NCBI GenBank assembly: GCA_022824305.1
Contig: JAJEAD010000050.1
Location: forward strand, 1-33,111
From: Gammaproteobacteria bacterium
GTDB taxonomy: Bacteria > Pseudomonadota > Gammaproteobacteria > HK1
Direction: 5' to 3'
Length of the DNA stretch: 33,111 nt
The stretch's first letter is position 1. Every line of letters starts with the position of its first letter. Made by a program: the position numbers and the translations under genes. The notes beneath the pieces are model-generated. The model searched no databases. It was not told where the DNA came from and saw nothing but the letters and a program-made list of their open reading frames with translations. Below are positions 9,733 to 20,538 of this stretch, piece by piece.

Positions 9733-11058
9733 ATGTCACAGAACCCGGGGTGGGCGGAGCGGGCGCTTCGCCCGACTCTCGCCGCTGCCCTGCTCGGCGC
9801 CATGGTCCTCCTGGTCGTGCTCGGCGAGCTCACCGAGACGGTGCCGCGCTGGCTGGCGGGCGCCGCGGGCGCGCTCGCGCTGGCCCTGCTGTGGCCGAGG
9901 GTGCCGGGAGCGGTACGGATGCAGGCGGGCGTCCTCGCGGCGATCGGGGCGGCGGCATTCGTCATCGGCGAACCGGAGGCGGTCGGGCTCTCGGCCGCCG
10001 CCCTGCTCGGATACAACGATGCGCTGCTCGCCCTGTTGGCGGCGGTGCGCTTCCTGCGCCTGCTTCCCGGGAACGCGAGCGAGGCCGCTGGCCCCCCCCG
10101 GGGGCGGGGAGCCTTCGTGCGCACCGCGCTCGCCATCAACGTGCAGGGCGCGCTCATCAACATACCGGGGATGATTCTCGTGGGCGATCACCTCGCGCGC
10201 GGCGCTTCCCTGCCGCGCCGCGAGGCGCTGCTGCTCTGCCGATCCTTCTGCACCGCCGTGCTCTACTCGCCCTTCATTGCGGGAATGGCGCTCGCTCTGC
10301 ACTACGCTCCGGGGTCGAGCATTCTGGTGGTGATGAGCACGGGCGTGCTCCTCGCGCTCGCGGGAATCGCGCTCGGCTACGGCGACGAGCTCCGCCATGG
10401 CGCCGGCCGGCTCTCCCGCTTCGAGGGCTACCCGCTGCGCTACCGGAACCTGGCCTTTCCCGCCCTTCTTGCGCTCGCGGTCGTCGCCTGGCACCAGGTG
10501 GACCCCACGTTCCCGGTGCTGGTGGCGATTGCGGGGCTGGCGCCGGCGCTGACCCTGGCGGTCCTCGCCGTGACTCGGGGACCCTTGCGAGGATACCGGG
10601 CAATGGTGTCCCTCGGGCGCGCGGAGCTTCCCCACATGGCGGGCGAGCTGGCGCTCTTCCTCTCCGCGGGAGTGCTCGCGGTCGGACTCTCGGGGGCCCT
10701 GGCCGCGCACGGCGGCGCCCTGTGGGTGCCGGCCCGCTTCGACGCCGGGGTGGCCACGGCCCTGGTGCTCGCGGTCTACGCCCTTTCCTTCGTCGGCGTG
10801 CACCCGGTCGTGCCGCTGACGGTCGGCGCGACGTTCATCGAGCCGCTCGGCGCCGACCCGACCCTGGTGGTAATGAGCTTCGTGATGGCCTGGGCCATCG
10901 GGTGCGCCGGCAACCCGCTCTCGGGGCAGGTCCTCGTGCTGCAGGCCCGCTACGCGGTGCCCGGGTGGCGATTCGCGCGCTGGAACGCACCCTGGTGCCT
11001 GGCGCTGGCCCTGGCCGGGGCGGGGATCCTGCATGCCTACGAGTGGCTGGGACACTGA
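9733..11058 (+). CDS. Polytopic membrane protein of unknown function, possible transporter
   Basis: I do not recognise this family with confidence. The 441-residue protein is hydrophobic throughout, with about ten or eleven likely membrane segments and no signal peptide. Two short loops look conserved in style: NVQGALINIPGMILVGDHL in the first half and GVHPVVPLTVGATF followed by AIGCAGNPLSGQVLVLQARY near the end. Paired Gly/Pro/Asn-rich loops of this kind occur in secondary transporters of the ion-transporter superfamily, so a secondary transporter is a guess, not a call. ATG 9733 is chosen since the 37 extra residues reached from GTG 9622 look like non-coding sequence; neither start has a strong ribosome binding site. 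It is the first of a run of plus-strand genes, 97 bases before the selenoprotein gene. Confidence 0.75.
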   Translation: MSQNPGWAERALRPTLAAALLGAMVLLVVLGELTETVPRWLAGAAGALALALLWPRVPGAVRMQAGVLAAIGAAAFVIGEPEAVGLSAAALLGYNDALLALLAAVRFLRLLPGNASEAAGPPRGRGAFVRTALAINVQGALINIPGMILVGDHLARGASLPRREALLLCRSFCTAVLYSPFIAGMALALHYAPGSSILVVMSTGVLLALAGIALGYGDELRHGAGRLSRFEGYPLRYRNLAFPALLALAVVAWHQVDPTFPVLVAIAGLAPALTLAVLAVTRGPLRGYRAMVSLGRAELPHMAGELALFLSAGVLAVGLSGALAAHGGALWVPARFDAGVATALVLAVYALSFVGVHPVVPLTVGATFIEPLGADPTLVVMSFVMAWAIGCAGNPLSGQVLVLQARYAVPGWRFARWNAPWCLALALAGAGILHAYEWLGH

Positions 11059-11154
11059 GACGGGGAGACCGGCCCGCGGCCCGCCCCCTCCCGCGCTTAG
11101 CGCCGCCGCGGGCGCCGGGGTATGCTACGCGGATCGGAAGCAGAGGCGGTGAAC

Positions 11155-11394
11155 ATGCGGATCCGAATCGAATACTGCGGAGCTTGAGGCTACGAATCTC
11201 GCGCCGTGCGCGCGAGGGATGCGTTGATGGCCGGGCTGGGCGCGGAGGTCGAGCTGGTGAAGTCGAGCGGTGGGGTGTTCGAAGTGACGGCGGACGGCAC
11301 GCTCGTGTTCTCGAAGCGGTCGCTGGGACGCTTTCCCGAATCGGGCGAACTGGAAGGCCTGCTTCAGGCGCCTCCGCCCGCCGGCGCCGGCTGA
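11155..11394 (+). CDS. SelW-like (Rdx family) selenoprotein with in-frame UGA as selenocysteine
   Basis: Read through the TGA at 11185-11187, the frame gives a 79-residue protein starting MRIRIEYCGA-U-GYESRA. This matches the SelT/SelW/SelH (Rdx) family, whose redox motif is CxxU at the end of the first beta strand of a thioredoxin-like fold. The UGA falls exactly at the U of C8-G-A-U11. After it come an amphipathic helix (RARDALMAGLG), the strand GGVFEVTADGTLVFSK and a closing helix, all as in SelW, and nothing else is broken. ATG 11155 has AGAGG at 11142-11146. An in-frame GTG at 11149 is a possible alternative start. The gene ends with a second UGA (11392-11394) that acts as a real stop. 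TATGCT at 11121-11126 could be a -10 box. An annotation pipeline would miss the gene or start it at GTG 11206, losing the active site. The exact role in redox control is not known for bacterial members. Confidence 0.9.
11185..11217 (+). promoter_or_regulatory. Candidate bacterial SECIS element with its UGA codon
   Basis: Right after the in-frame UGA, CTCGCGC (11198-11204) pairs perfectly with GCGCGAG (11210-11216). An extra U-G pair at 11197/11217 extends it, and it closes a 5-base loop CGTGC. The loop begins 17 bases after the UGA and has G as its second base. Bacterial SECIS elements recognised by SelB are stem-loops just downstream of the UGA, with a short loop carrying an early guanosine, so distance and shape both fit. 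The hairpin lies inside the coding region, as expected in bacteria. Confidence 0.7.
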
Positions 11395-11521
11395 GTCCCC
11401 GTTTCGGAAGAGGGCGCGATGCCGGCTTGGCTGGTCGGGCTTGACGTTTCGCCCGCCAGCGGCGGCCCGCTGCCCTTGACCGCTCGATCCGATTCGGCCC
11501 GGCGTCCACTCGGGAGACCCC

Positions 11522-12160
11522 ATGGAGGCGGAGTTCTGGTTGCAGCGCTGGCGTGACGGCGGCACCCCCTGGAACGAGGGGGCGCCGAACGCCGCGCTCC
11601 GTCGCCACCTGCACCGCCTCGCACTCGCACCGGGAAGCCGGATCTTCGTCCCCCTCTGCGGCAAGGCGGAGGACATGTGGTGGCTCCGCCAGGCCGGCCA
11701 CGACGTGCTCGGCATCGATCTCAGTCCGATCGCGGCCCGGGAGTTCCTGGGTGGGCACGGACTCGCCTACACGGAGAGCTCCGGCCCTCGTCACGCTGCC
11801 TTCGAGAGCCCGGGGATCCGCCTTCTCGCCGGAGACTTCTTCGCGCTCGAGGCGGAGGACCTCGCCGGCGTCGATGCCGTCTACGATCGGGCGGCGCTGG
11901 TCGCCCTGCCGGCTCCGACGCGGCAGCGCTACGCCCGGCATCTCGCATCCCTGCTCGAGGCTCCCATCCTCCTCGTGTCGATGGTCTACCCCGAGCATGA
12001 GATCGAGGGCCCTCCCTTCCCGGTGCCGGAATCGGAGATTCGAGCCCTGTACGAGGGCCGTCGGATCCGGCACCTGGGAGACGAGGACATCATCGCGCGT
12101 TCGAACCTGCGAAAGCGTGGCGTCACGCAACTACGAGAGCACGCCTGGCTCATAGAATGA
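11522..12160 (+). CDS. tpm: Thiopurine S-methyltransferase family protein
   Basis: This is a SAM-dependent methyltransferase of 212 residues. Family marks are FWLQRWRDGGTPWNEG at the N-terminus, FVPLCGKAEDMWWLRQAGH (SAM motif I region of TPMT), VLGIDLSPIAAREF, and VDAVYDRAALVALP. The C-terminus ends in HAWLIE, as is usual for the family. Besides thiopurines, TPMT enzymes from pseudomonads are known to methylate selenium and tellurium compounds, which matters because the preceding gene encodes a selenoprotein. The natural substrate here is not shown by the sequence. ATG 11522 has GGGAG at 11512-11516. The gap of 127 bases to the selenoprotein gene contains no clear promoter or terminator, so they may be co-transcribed. 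Confidence 0.93.
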   Translation: MEAEFWLQRWRDGGTPWNEGAPNAALRRHLHRLALAPGSRIFVPLCGKAEDMWWLRQAGHDVLGIDLSPIAAREFLGGHGLAYTESSGPRHAAFESPGIRLLAGDFFALEAEDLAGVDAVYDRAALVALPAPTRQRYARHLASLLEAPILLVSMVYPEHEIEGPPFPVPESEIRALYEGRRIRHLGDEDIIARSNLRKRGVTQLREHAWLIE

Positions 12161-12167
12161 GGCCTCC

Positions 12168-12184
12168 ACCGCAAGGTTTGCGGT
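12168..12184 (+). other. Small intercistronic stem-loop between tpm and darP
   Basis: ACCGCAA and TTGCGGT form a perfect 7-bp stem with a 3-base loop, 7 bases after the tpm stop. No U-tract follows, so termination is unlikely. It may stabilise or punctuate a shared mRNA. Confidence 0.4.
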
Positions 12185-12201
12185 CAAGGGGCGCTCCGGG
12201 C

Positions 12202-12732
12202 ATGAACCCCGAAGAACGGGCAAAGAGCAGGTCGCAGCGCCGTCGCGAGTACCTGGAGCTGCACGCGGTCGGAGAGGCGCTGGTTCGCCTGAGTCCGGGA
12301 CACTTCGCCCGCATGCCGCTGGACGAGTCCCTGCGGGCCGCGGTGGTGGAGGCGAGACGCCTGGACGGCGGCGCCTACCGGCGGCAGCTGCGTCTTGTCG
12401 CCCGGCTCGTGAGCCGTGGCGACGCGGAGTCCATACGCGCCGCGATGGACTTCGTTTCGGATGCGGGCCCGGCCGCGGGGGCGCGGCGGCGCCTCCTCGA
12501 AGCACGCCGGGACCGGCTGCTCGAGGGAGGAGACGACGCCATACAGGCGTTGATCGAGGAGCGCCCCGAAGCGGACCGCCCGCGCCTGCGCCGCCTGGTG
12601 CGCGAGGCCCGGGCGGAGCGCGACGCGGGCGACTCGGGCGGGCGCGCGTCGCGCGCGCTCGTCGCGTACCTGCGCGAGCTGGAGCACTCGGCGATGTCCC
12701 GTGGCCTCAGCCCCACGCCGGACGAGGCGTGA
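12202..12732 (+). CDS. darP: Ribosome maturation protein DarP (YjgA, DUF615)
   Basis: DarP (formerly YjgA) binds immature 50S ribosomal subunits and helps late assembly around the peptidyl-transferase centre. The 176 residues are highly charged and helical. They follow the family pattern: SRSQRRREYLELHAVGEALV (the SKSQxKR..LQxLGExLV block), MPLDESLRAAVVEARRL, the RRQLRLVARLVSRGD block, and the C-terminal QALIEERPEADRPRLRRLVREA. ATG 12202 is the natural start; the longer frame from 12157 adds no conserved residues. It is 41 bases after tpm and 7 bases before the AttH-like gene. The family is mostly found in gamma- and betaproteobacteria, which supports the taxonomic reading. Confidence 0.93.
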   Translation: MNPEERAKSRSQRRREYLELHAVGEALVRLSPGHFARMPLDESLRAAVVEARRLDGGAYRRQLRLVARLVSRGDAESIRAAMDFVSDAGPAAGARRRLLEARRDRLLEGGDDAIQALIEERPEADRPRLRRLVREARAERDAGDSGGRASRALVAYLRELEHSAMSRGLSPTPDEA

Positions 12733-12739
12733 AGGGGAA

Positions 12740-13879
12740 GTGCGACTCGGGACTTTCCTTCTCGTCGCAGCGCTCGCCGCGGGAGCGTGTGGTGCGCGGG
12801 AGAGCGAGGACCCGACCTTGGGCTTGGGCATCGGTGACGTGCTCGGAGGCGCCTCCGCGGGCTTTGCGATCGTTGAGGGGCCCCGTGCCTTCGACTTCCC
12901 CGCCGATCACGGTCCGCATCCCGACTACCGCAGCGAGTGGTGGTACTTCACCGGGAACGTCGAGAGTGCGCAGGGAGAGCGATTCGGATTCCAGCTCACT
13001 TTCTTCCGCTTCCGGATCTCCGCGGAGCGCCACCAGAGGCGGTCCGCATGGGCCCCGGCGCAGATGTACATGGCGCACTTCGCCGTCAGCGATATCGCGG
13101 CCCGGCGATTTCACGCCTTCGAGCGATACAGCCGGGGCGCTCTCGACCTGGCGGGGGCGCGGGCCGCGCCGTTCCGGGTCTGGATCGAGGACTGGAGCGC
13201 GAGCTTCCGCCCCGGCCCCGGTGAATTCGGCACCCGCCTGCAGGCGAGGGAAGGGGCGACGGGAATCGAGCTCGACTTCGGTCCGGGCGAAGGGCTGCTG
13301 CTCCACGGTGACGAGGGCTACAGCCGCAAGAACGCGGAGCCCGGCAACGCGTCCTACTACTACTCCTATCCTCGCATGCCGGTGTCCGGCCGCCTGTCGA
13401 CTCCCCGGGGCGACTTCGAGGTCTCTGGCGAGGGATGGTTCGATCGGGAGTGGAGCACCAGCGCGCTCGGAAGCGATCAGGTGGGATGGGACTGGTTCGC
13501 GCTGCACCTCTCCGACGGCAGCGAGCTGATGCTCTATCAACTCCGGCGCCGCGACGGCAGCGCCGATCCCTTCAGCTACGGGGTGCTCGTCGAAGCCGAC
13601 GGAAGCGTGGCGAAACTTTCTCCTTCCCACTTCATGATTGATGTAAAGAAAACCTGGCAATCTCCTGACAAGAAAGCGATTTATCCATCGGAGTGGCGAC
13701 TCCGAGTTCCCTCCGGAACCCTCGAGCTGGATGTCGAGCCGCTCCTCGAGGACCAGGAATGGCGCCATGCATTCCGCTACTGGGAGGGAGCCGTCTCGCT
13801 TCGTGGCCGGAGAGGACCCCGCAGGGTCACGGGCGTCGGCTACGCGGAACTCACGGGCTACCGGATTCCCGATCCCTGA
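12740..13879 (+). CDS. AttH/CrtC-like lipocalin-domain lipoprotein
   Basis: This 379-residue protein belongs to the AttH/hydroxyneurosporene-synthase-like family (often auto-annotated carotenoid 1,2-hydratase). It likely acts in the periplasm, since the N-terminus from GTG 12740 is VRLGTFLLVAALAAGAC, a short signal with a possible lipobox Cys17. Family motifs are present: FPADHGPHPDYRSEWWYFTG, GERFGFQLTFFRF, AQMYMAHFAVSD, then YYYSYPRMPVSG, GWFDREWS and GWDWFALHLSDGSELMLYQLR. Members are often encoded beside FtsX permeases and LolD-like ATPases (AttEFGH), and such a pair starts this window. No carotenoid gene is near, so a hydratase role is doubtful. GTG 12740 sits behind GAAGGGG; a GTG at 12701 would add residues inside darP. 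A short AT-rich patch (13610-13692) encodes the conserved W-x-S...YPSEW region. Confidence 0.88.
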   Translation: MRLGTFLLVAALAAGACGARESEDPTLGLGIGDVLGGASAGFAIVEGPRAFDFPADHGPHPDYRSEWWYFTGNVESAQGERFGFQLTFFRFRISAERHQRRSAWAPAQMYMAHFAVSDIAARRFHAFERYSRGALDLAGARAAPFRVWIEDWSASFRPGPGEFGTRLQAREGATGIELDFGPGEGLLLHGDEGYSRKNAEPGNASYYYSYPRMPVSGRLSTPRGDFEVSGEGWFDREWSTSALGSDQVGWDWFALHLSDGSELMLYQLRRRDGSADPFSYGVLVEADGSVAKLSPSHFMIDVKKTWQSPDKKAIYPSEWRLRVPSGTLELDVEPLLEDQEWRHAFRYWEGAVSLRGRRGPRRVTGVGYAELTGYRIPDP

Positions 13880-14027
13880 AGACCTTCCCGGCACGCGGGT
13901 ATGAGCGCAGGGGCAGGAAGGACCTGTGCGTGCACCGGGGGGAATTCACGGGCCGGGACGGGACTCGCGGTGAGCTCCGCTGTCGAGCGTCGAGCACGAG
14001 GTGCTGACCTCCCGGTCCATGAACTGA

Positions 14028-17344
<3,317 letters not shown>

Positions 17345-17348
17345 CGCG

Positions 17349-17624
17349 GTGAGCGGGAAGGCGCTCGGATGGTGCATGGTGGTGCTGGTGGGCCTTCTGC
17401 AGTACCGGCTCTGGGTGTCGGACGACGGCGTGCGAGAGGTCCAGCGGCTGCGGGCCGAGATTGCGGCGCAGGTCGAGGAGAACGCGCAGATCCGGGCAAG
17501 GAACGATCTCCTCGCGGCGGAGGTGCTCGATCTCAAGAACGAAGGACCCGCGGTGGAGATGGTGGCGCGACGGGAGTACGGCATGATTCACCGCGACGAG
17601 ACCTTCTTCCACTTCGCCGAGTGA
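17349..17624 (+). CDS. ftsB: Cell division protein FtsB
   Basis: FtsB is a bitopic inner-membrane protein that joins FtsL and FtsQ in the divisome. The 91 residues show an N-terminal membrane segment (about 5-20, ALGWCMVVLVGLLQYRLW). A periplasmic coiled coil follows (EVQRLRAEIAAQVEENAQIRARN continuing through LLAAEVLDLKN), then the conserved tail VEMVARREYGMIHRDETFF. GTG 17349, 4 bases after the eno stop, is chosen; the position after eno and before ispD is the classic gammaproteobacterial arrangement. Confidence 0.94.
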   Translation: MSGKALGWCMVVLVGLLQYRLWVSDDGVREVQRLRAEIAAQVEENAQIRARNDLLAAEVLDLKNEGPAVEMVARREYGMIHRDETFFHFAE

Positions 17625-17664
17625 GGCGAAGGGCAGGGAAGAGCGGGACCCGGATCCGGGAGCG

Positions 17665-18369
17665 GTGCCCCGTCGCTGGGCGGTGATTCCCGCGGCCGGC
17701 ATCGGCCGGCGCGTGGGAGGCGAGATACCGAAGCAGTATCTCAGCGTGCGCGGGCGCGCCGTAATCGAGCACAGCCTGGCCCGGCTCCTGCGGCACCCGG
17801 CGGTGGACGGCGTGGTGGTGGCCACCCAACCGGACGATCCGTGGTGGCCGCGCCTCGCGCTCGCGGCGCACGAGAGGGTCTCGAGAGTGACGGGCGGCGG
17901 CGAGCGTTACCTGTCGGTGCTGCGCGGACTCGAGTCGCTCGACGGGATCGCGTCACGCGAGGACTGGGTGCTGGTGCATGACGCGGTGCGTCCCTGCGTG
18001 CGGGCCGATGACATCGATCGCCTCATCGAGGCCGCCGCCGGCGGCGGGTCGGGGGCGGTCCTGGGGGTGCCGGCGCGCGACGCTCTGAAGCGGGCCGACG
18101 GCGAGGGCCGGGTGGTGTCGACGCTGGGGCGGGAGGGGCTCTGGCACGCCCTGACGCCGCAGATGTTTCGCTTCCGCGAGCTCTTGAACGCGCTCAGGGC
18201 GGCGGAGGAGCGAGGGGAAGAGCGCATCGGGGACGAGTCCCAGGCCATGGAAGCCCGGGGGATCCTTCCGAAGATGGTCAAGGGCCACGCGGACAACATC
18301 AAGATCACGTGGCCGGAGGACCTCATGCTCGCGGAGCTCTTTCTGGCGGCGCAGGAGGAGGGGCAGTGA
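17665..18369 (+). CDS. ispD: 2-C-methyl-D-erythritol 4-phosphate cytidylyltransferase
   Basis: IspD transfers CMP from CTP to methylerythritol phosphate, the third step of the MEP pathway. The 234 residues begin [24 protein letters not shown], the nucleotidyltransferase signature with its basic CTP-binding residues. [29 protein letters not shown] and the TPQMFRF segment follow, all conserved in the family. GTG 17665 follows an AG-rich stretch and is 40 bases after ftsB. The TGA overlaps the GTG of ispF. Confidence 0.96.
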   Translation: MPRRWAVIPAAGIGRRVGGEIPKQYLSVRGRAVIEHSLARLLRHPAVDGVVVATQPDDPWWPRLALAAHERVSRVTGGGERYLSVLRGLESLDGIASREDWVLVHDAVRPCVRADDIDRLIEAAAGGGSGAVLGVPARDALKRADGEGRVVSTLGREGLWHALTPQMFRFRELLNALRAAEERGEERIGDESQAMEARGILPKMVKGHADNIKITWPEDLMLAELFLAAQEEGQ

Positions 18370-18860
18370 GAATCGGACACGGATTCGACGCGCATCGATT
18401 CACGCTCGGCCGGCCCCTGGTGCTGGGCGGCGTCGTGGTGCCCTTCGAGTTCGGACTCGCCGCGCACTCCGACGGCGACGTGGTGCTGCACGCGGTGTGC
18501 GATGCGCTCCTCGGCGCCGCGGCGCTCGGCGATCTCGGCCGGCACTTTCCCGACGATGCGCCCGAGTACGCGGGCGCCGAGAGCCGGGGCCTGCTGCGCT
18601 CGGTGGTGTCGCGGCTGCGTTCCGCCGCCTTCCGGGTGTCGAACGTCGACGTCACCGTCATCGCGCAGCGTCCCCGTCTCGCCCCCTACGTGGAGGAGAT
18701 GCGGACCAACCTCTCGGCCGATCTCGGCATCGAGATCTCCCGGGTCAGCGTGAAGGCGACCACCACGGAGGGCATGGGCTATACCGGGCGCGTCGAAGGC
18801 ATCGCGGTGCACGCGGTGGCGCTCGTCGAGGAAGAGCCCCTTCCGGAGCGCGAACGCTGA
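18366..18860 (+). CDS. ispF: 2-C-methyl-D-erythritol 2,4-cyclodiphosphate synthase
   Basis: IspF cyclises CDP-methylerythritol phosphate, feeding the substrate used by IspG. The 164-residue protein starts [12 protein letters not shown], with the zinc ligands Asp8 and His10. The second metal-site region [26 protein letters not shown], and the C-terminal [13 protein letters not shown] are all standard. GTG 18366 overlaps the ispD stop (GTGA). In enteric bacteria truD follows; here the next 194 bases are gene-free up to a tRNA gene on the other strand. Confidence 0.96.
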   Translation: MRIGHGFDAHRFTLGRPLVLGGVVVPFEFGLAAHSDGDVVLHAVCDALLGAAALGDLGRHFPDDAPEYAGAESRGLLRSVVSRLRSAAFRVSNVDVTVIAQRPRLAPYVEEMRTNLSADLGIEISRVSVKATTTEGMGYTGRVEGIAVHAVALVEEEPLPERER

Positions 18861-19054
18861 AGTCCGGGGCACTTCGCCCGCCCGCGGCGCATGGCCGGGA
18901 TGCCACGACGCGCCCGGCACGCAGGCTCGGGAGCGGGCCCGCCCGCACCCGCGTGATGTGCTTCGCATCCCGATTCGGGTTGGACGCGCGTCCGCAGGCG
19001 CGGATCCGGGAGCCCACGGCGCCGGGCCCGATCCGCCGAATCTCGCGAGCTTCG

Positions 19055-19128
19055 CGCCCCGAGCAGGATTCGAACCTGCGACACCCGCCTTAGGAGGGCG
19101 GTGCTCTGTCCGGCTGAGCTATCGGGGC
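19055..19128 (-). tRNA. tRNA-Arg (CCU anticodon)
   Basis: The minus strand folds into a full cloverleaf of 74 bases. It has a 7-bp acceptor stem GCCCCGA/TCGGGGC, a D arm GCTC/GAGC, an anticodon stem CCGCC/GGCGG with 7-base loop CTCCTAA (anticodon CCT, reading AGG), a 5-base variable loop, a T stem GCAGG/CCTGC with loop TTCGAAT, and discriminator G. The 3' CCA is not encoded. No integrase or repeated tRNA fragment is nearby. Confidence 0.96.
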
Positions 19129-19257
19129 AGGCCGCGAATGTTACGGCACCGGCGGGAACTTCTCACGCGACCCGGCCGGGGCTGCGGCGCGTCCTGCGTA
19201 GCTCGGTCGCGAGGGGGCGGATCGGAGCCCTGATGTGAAACACGGCGGCGCGCGGGC

Positions 19258-19794
19258 TCAGCTGTCTCTTGCGCGGCGCAGAAGCACGTACAGGGCGCCG
19301 GAGCCGCCGTCGACGTCCCGGGCCGAGCAGAACGCATCCACGGCGCCGTGGCGGCGCAGCCAGTGGTCGATTTCGCCCTTGATGACGGGGCGATGGTCGG
19401 CGGAAGCGAGCCCCTTGCCGTGGACGATGCGCACGCAGCGCAGTCCGTCCGCGCGGGCCGCCCTGATGAAGTCGCCGGCGGCGCGAAGCGCCTCGGCCGC
19501 TCGCATGCCGCGCAGGTGGACTTCGTCCTCCACCGGGTAGCGCCCCCGCCGCAGCTCTCGAAGCACCCGGGCCGGAACGCCCGCGCTCGCGTAGGAAAGG
19601 CGCTCCCCGGCCTCGACGAGCGAGAAGGAGGGATCCGCGGCGGCCGGGAGTCGCGCGTCCCGGGGTTTCGGGCGTGCCTTGCGCGTCGGTGCCGGAGACT
19701 GGGCGGGCCGGGAGTCGTCCACCGTGCGGACCGGACCCACCGCGCGGCGAAACAGCGCCGCGTCTTCCGGGCTCACGGACTTCTTCGTGGTCAT
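19258..19794 (-). CDS. Smr-domain protein (putative nuclease)
   Basis: The 178-residue protein has a basic, proline-rich N-terminal half and a C-terminal Smr domain of the SmrA/SmrB type. The domain shows EDEVHLRGMRAAEALRAAGD (the place of the usual LDLHG motif, here VHLRG), CVRIVHGKG, a PVIKGEIDHWLR helix and the end GGSGALYVLLRR. Bacterial Smr proteins include nucleases, and SmrB cleaves mRNA at collided ribosomes; which role applies here cannot be told. The change of LDLHG to VHLRG removes the motif's usual Asp. ATG 19794 overlaps the msrQ stop (ATGA), so it is probably the last gene of an msrP-msrQ-smr operon. Confidence 0.9.
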   Translation of the reverse strand: MTTKKSVSPEDAALFRRAVGPVRTVDDSRPAQSPAPTRKARPKPRDARLPAAADPSFSLVEAGERLSYASAGVPARVLRELRRGRYPVEDEVHLRGMRAAEALRAAGDFIRAARADGLRCVRIVHGKGLASADHRPVIKGEIDHWLRRHGAVDAFCSARDVDGGSGALYVLLRRARDS

Positions 19795-20504
19795 CGCGCG
19801 GCCTGGCGCTTCGCCGGTGACGGGGGAGGCGGATCGGCTCGCGCCGGCGCCGCGACGCGTCGTGGCGCGAGCCGGCCGAGACGCGCGGCGACGGCCGGGA
19901 GGCGCGCGACGAGGAGCACGACGAGTATGGCGAAGTAGATCAGGGGTTCGCGCAGGTCCGACTTCGAGAACGCGAGCCACAGGAAGTGCAGCACCGCGCC
20001 CGCGCCCGCGAAGTAGGCCAGCCGGTGCAGGCGCCGCCACCGCGCGCCGCCGAGGCGCCGGATCATCGCATCGGTCGAGGTCGCGGCGAGCGGCACCAGG
20101 GCGCACAGGGTGACGAAGCCGACCGTGATGTAGGGACGGTCGAGCACGTCTTCCACCACGTAGGCAAGGTCGAGTCCGGCATCGAGGAGCGCGTAGGTCG
20201 TGAAGTGCACCACCACGTAGAAGAACGCGAAGAGCCCGAGCATGCGGCGCAGGCGCACCAGCCAGGTAAGTCCGGTGGCGCGGCGAAGCGGCGTGACGAG
20301 CAGCGTCAGGAGCAGCAGGCGCAGAGCCCACTCGCCGCTCACGTGGGTGATGGTCTCCACCGGATTCGCGCCGAGGCCGTCGGCAAGGAGTCCGACGGCG
20401 AGATAGCCGAAGGGAATCAGCGCGGCGGCGAAGAGGGCGGGTTTCAGCCAGCGGGGCGGTCCCGTCCGGGCCACCCCGCCACTCCGGCGTCGCTCGCCGT
20501 TCAC
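19791..20504 (-). CDS. msrQ: Heme-binding membrane subunit MsrQ (YedZ)
   Basis: MsrQ is the inner-membrane b-type cytochrome that passes electrons to the periplasmic methionine sulfoxide reductase MsrP. The 237 residues show about six membrane segments and the likely heme histidines in FFYVVVHFTTYALLD and RRLHRLAYFAGAGAVLHFLW. RRMLGLFAF and GEWALRLLLLTLLVTPLRR are conserved in the ferric-reductase-like family. The start is GTG 20504, 34 bases after msrP. The basic/proline-rich C-terminal tail (from about 205) is longer than usual. Confidence 0.95.
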   Translation of the reverse strand: MNGERRRSGGVARTGPPRWLKPALFAAALIPFGYLAVGLLADGLGANPVETITHVSGEWALRLLLLTLLVTPLRRATGLTWLVRLRRMLGLFAFFYVVVHFTTYALLDAGLDLAYVVEDVLDRPYITVGFVTLCALVPLAATSTDAMIRRLGGARWRRLHRLAYFAGAGAVLHFLWLAFSKSDLREPLIYFAILVVLLVARLPAVAARLGRLAPRRVAAPARADPPPPSPAKRQAAR

Positions 20505-20538
20505 CGCGGGCTCCAGGGTCCTCCGCCGGGCAGAGGCA

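Noticed and set aside
11185..11187. In-frame TGA in the SelW-like gene as a sign of a pseudogene or sequencing error
   Set aside because: The TGA sits exactly at the selenocysteine place of CxxU, the remaining frame is intact and conserved, and a SECIS-like hairpin follows.
12740..13879. Carotenoid 1,2-hydratase as the function of the AttH-like protein
   Set aside because: The family name comes from distant CrtC similarity; no carotenoid genes are nearby and the protein looks like an exported lipoprotein.
19055..19128. tRNA gene as the selenocysteine tRNA (selC)
   Set aside because: It is 74 bases with a short variable loop and a CCU anticodon, so it is an arginine tRNA; tRNA-Sec is much longer and has a UCA anticodon.
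19055..19128. tRNA-Arg as an integration site of a mobile island
   Set aside because: No integrase, no repeated tRNA end and no change in composition is visible on either side.
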